Below, in pieces: positions 5,956-6,575 of a DNA stretch of 6,575 bases. The DNA comes from Pontiella desulfatans. GTDB lineage: Bacteria; Verrucomicrobiota; Kiritimatiellia; Kiritimatiellales; Pontiellaceae. The DNA lies in contig JARFRL010000070.1 of assembly GCA_029287275.1 (NCBI GenBank), positions 1-6,575 on the forward strand, written 5' to 3'. Both the position numbers and the translations under genes were made by a program. Each line of letters opens with the position of its first letter. Positions within the stretch are counted from its first letter, which is position 1. The notes under the pieces are model-generated. The model saw only the letters and a list, made by a program, of their open reading frames with translations, was not told where the DNA came from and did not search any database.

Positions 5956-6575
5956 ACCACATTCCTTTCGGATCCACTTCAAATCGTTCAATCGCGTTCC
6001 AGAACCGCATTCGGTTGATCGTGAAATCAACCAACGCCAGCGTCGCCGCGTTTCGCGCGTCGGTCAACCCGTCCTCCGCGTCCAACAAATCGCGCGTCAG
6101 CGCCTTGCCCTGCTTCAGCGACAACGAGGTTTGCTCCACCGTGCGCGTCGAAAGCTTCACGCTCAACAAGCGGTTGTTGTAGACGGAGCGGTTTCGCTCC
6201 AGCTTGCGCCACAGATCGCGCACGTCGCGCTTCACCTCGTCCTCGTCCCGCGCGAGCGCCCGAACCTCTCGTTCCAGCGTGATCTGGGCGACGCGGAAAT
6301 CATTGCGTTTCTCGGTCCAGTCGAACGGAAGATCCAGATCAACGCTCAAACTCTGGCTGACGTCGGCGGATCCGCCTTGCAGCGAGGACGCCCGATACGC
6401 GACGTCCAAATCGGGCAGGAAATCGCGTTGTTGAATCTCCAACTTACGCGCCTTGTCCTCCACCTGCATGCGCGCGTTGACCAAATCCAGTCGGTTCGTC
6501 AAGGCGCTGGACAGCGCCTCGCCCAGCGTGATGTCGAACTCGACCAGGCCCTTCGACGCGAGGGTTTCAAGCTCG
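5921..6575 (-). CDS. TolC-family outer-membrane efflux protein, C-terminal part
   Basis: The frame is open from the right edge, so only the last 217 residues are visible. They match the second of the two repeats of an outer-membrane efflux protein (OEP family). Visible parts are ITLGEALSSALTNRLDLVNAR (15-35), a long helix, a beta-strand stretch with a polar turn (about 53-87, ending SVDLDLPFDW), a second long charged helix (about 88-150) and the closing segment LLDAEDGLTDARNAATLALVDFTINRMRFWNAI (163-195). In the family three such chains form a beta-barrel in the outer membrane and an alpha-helical tunnel in the periplasm that docks onto the adaptor. The first gene of the visible operon, it continues into the adaptor gene with a 35-bp overlap. 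The signal peptide and first repeat lie outside the window. The precise substrate class is unknown. Confidence 0.9.
   Translation of the reverse strand, partial: ELETLASKGLVEFDITLGEALSSALTNRLDLVNARMQVEDKARKLEIQQRDFLPDLDVAYRASSLQGGSADVSQSLSVDLDLPFDWTEKRNDFRVAQITLEREVRALARDEDEVKRDVRDLWRKLERNRSVYNNRLLSVKLSTRTVEQTSLSLKQGKALTRDLLDAEDGLTDARNAATLALVDFTINRMRFWNAIERFEVDPKGMWYERTEEPVATP
5963..5968 (-). promoter_or_regulatory. Shine-Dalgarno sequence fixing the adaptor start
   Basis: AAAGGA lies 7 nt before the ATG at 5955 and sits inside the end of the TolC coding region. It decides between the 508-residue adaptor and a version 25 residues longer that would start at 6030. The longer version would put a polar, charged stretch in front of the membrane anchor. 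Confidence 0.75.

Noticed and set aside
5956..6030. Upstream in-frame ATG extending the adaptor by 25 residues
   Set aside because: It lies deep inside the TolC gene, lacks a good ribosome binding site, and adds a polar stretch ahead of the membrane anchor. The ATG at 5955 has AAAGGA at good spacing.

Overview
The window is a GC-rich, densely coded bacterial segment in which every supportable gene lies on the minus strand. Six genes are seen; those at the two ends are cut by the window edge. No RNA gene, mobile element or CRISPR array was found. The organism must have two membranes, because a TolC-type outer-membrane channel and a periplasmic adaptor are encoded. The style of the TolC, adaptor and GT-C proteins reminds me of the PVC group (Kiritimatiellota, Lentisphaerota, Verrucomicrobiota) or related uncultured phyla. 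That is an impression from sequence style, not a demonstrated placement.

In transcription order (right to left), the first block is a complete-looking tripartite ABC efflux module of the MacA-MacB-TolC type. It holds the C-terminal part of a TolC-family channel (5921-6575, 5' end outside the window), a HlyD/MacA-like membrane-fusion adaptor with a long coiled coil (4429-5955), a MacB/LolD-type ATPase (3731-4432) and a MacB/FtsX-type permease (2451-3734). The TolC and adaptor genes overlap by 35 bp. The next two junctions are 4-bp ATGA overlaps, so the four genes are almost certainly one translationally coupled operon. ATPase and permease are separate chains here, whereas E. coli MacB fuses them. 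The expected machine is an inner-membrane permease dimer driven by cytoplasmic ATP hydrolysis, joined through the adaptor to the outer-membrane channel. Its substrate cannot be read from the sequence.

Thirty-eight bases downstream lies thiL (1528-2412), thiamine-monophosphate kinase, the last step of thiamine diphosphate synthesis. It has no visible Shine-Dalgarno sequence and may be read through from the efflux operon. After a 103-bp gap comes a multi-pass membrane protein (1-1424, 3' end outside the window) with features of GT-C/PMT-type glycosyltransferases (ArnT-like). It has its own ribosome binding site.

I do not see a clearly undescribed system. The points most worth a second look are the long adaptor coiled coil with a degenerate TolC-docking motif, the GC palindrome inside the permease gene, and the unassigned GT-C enzyme.
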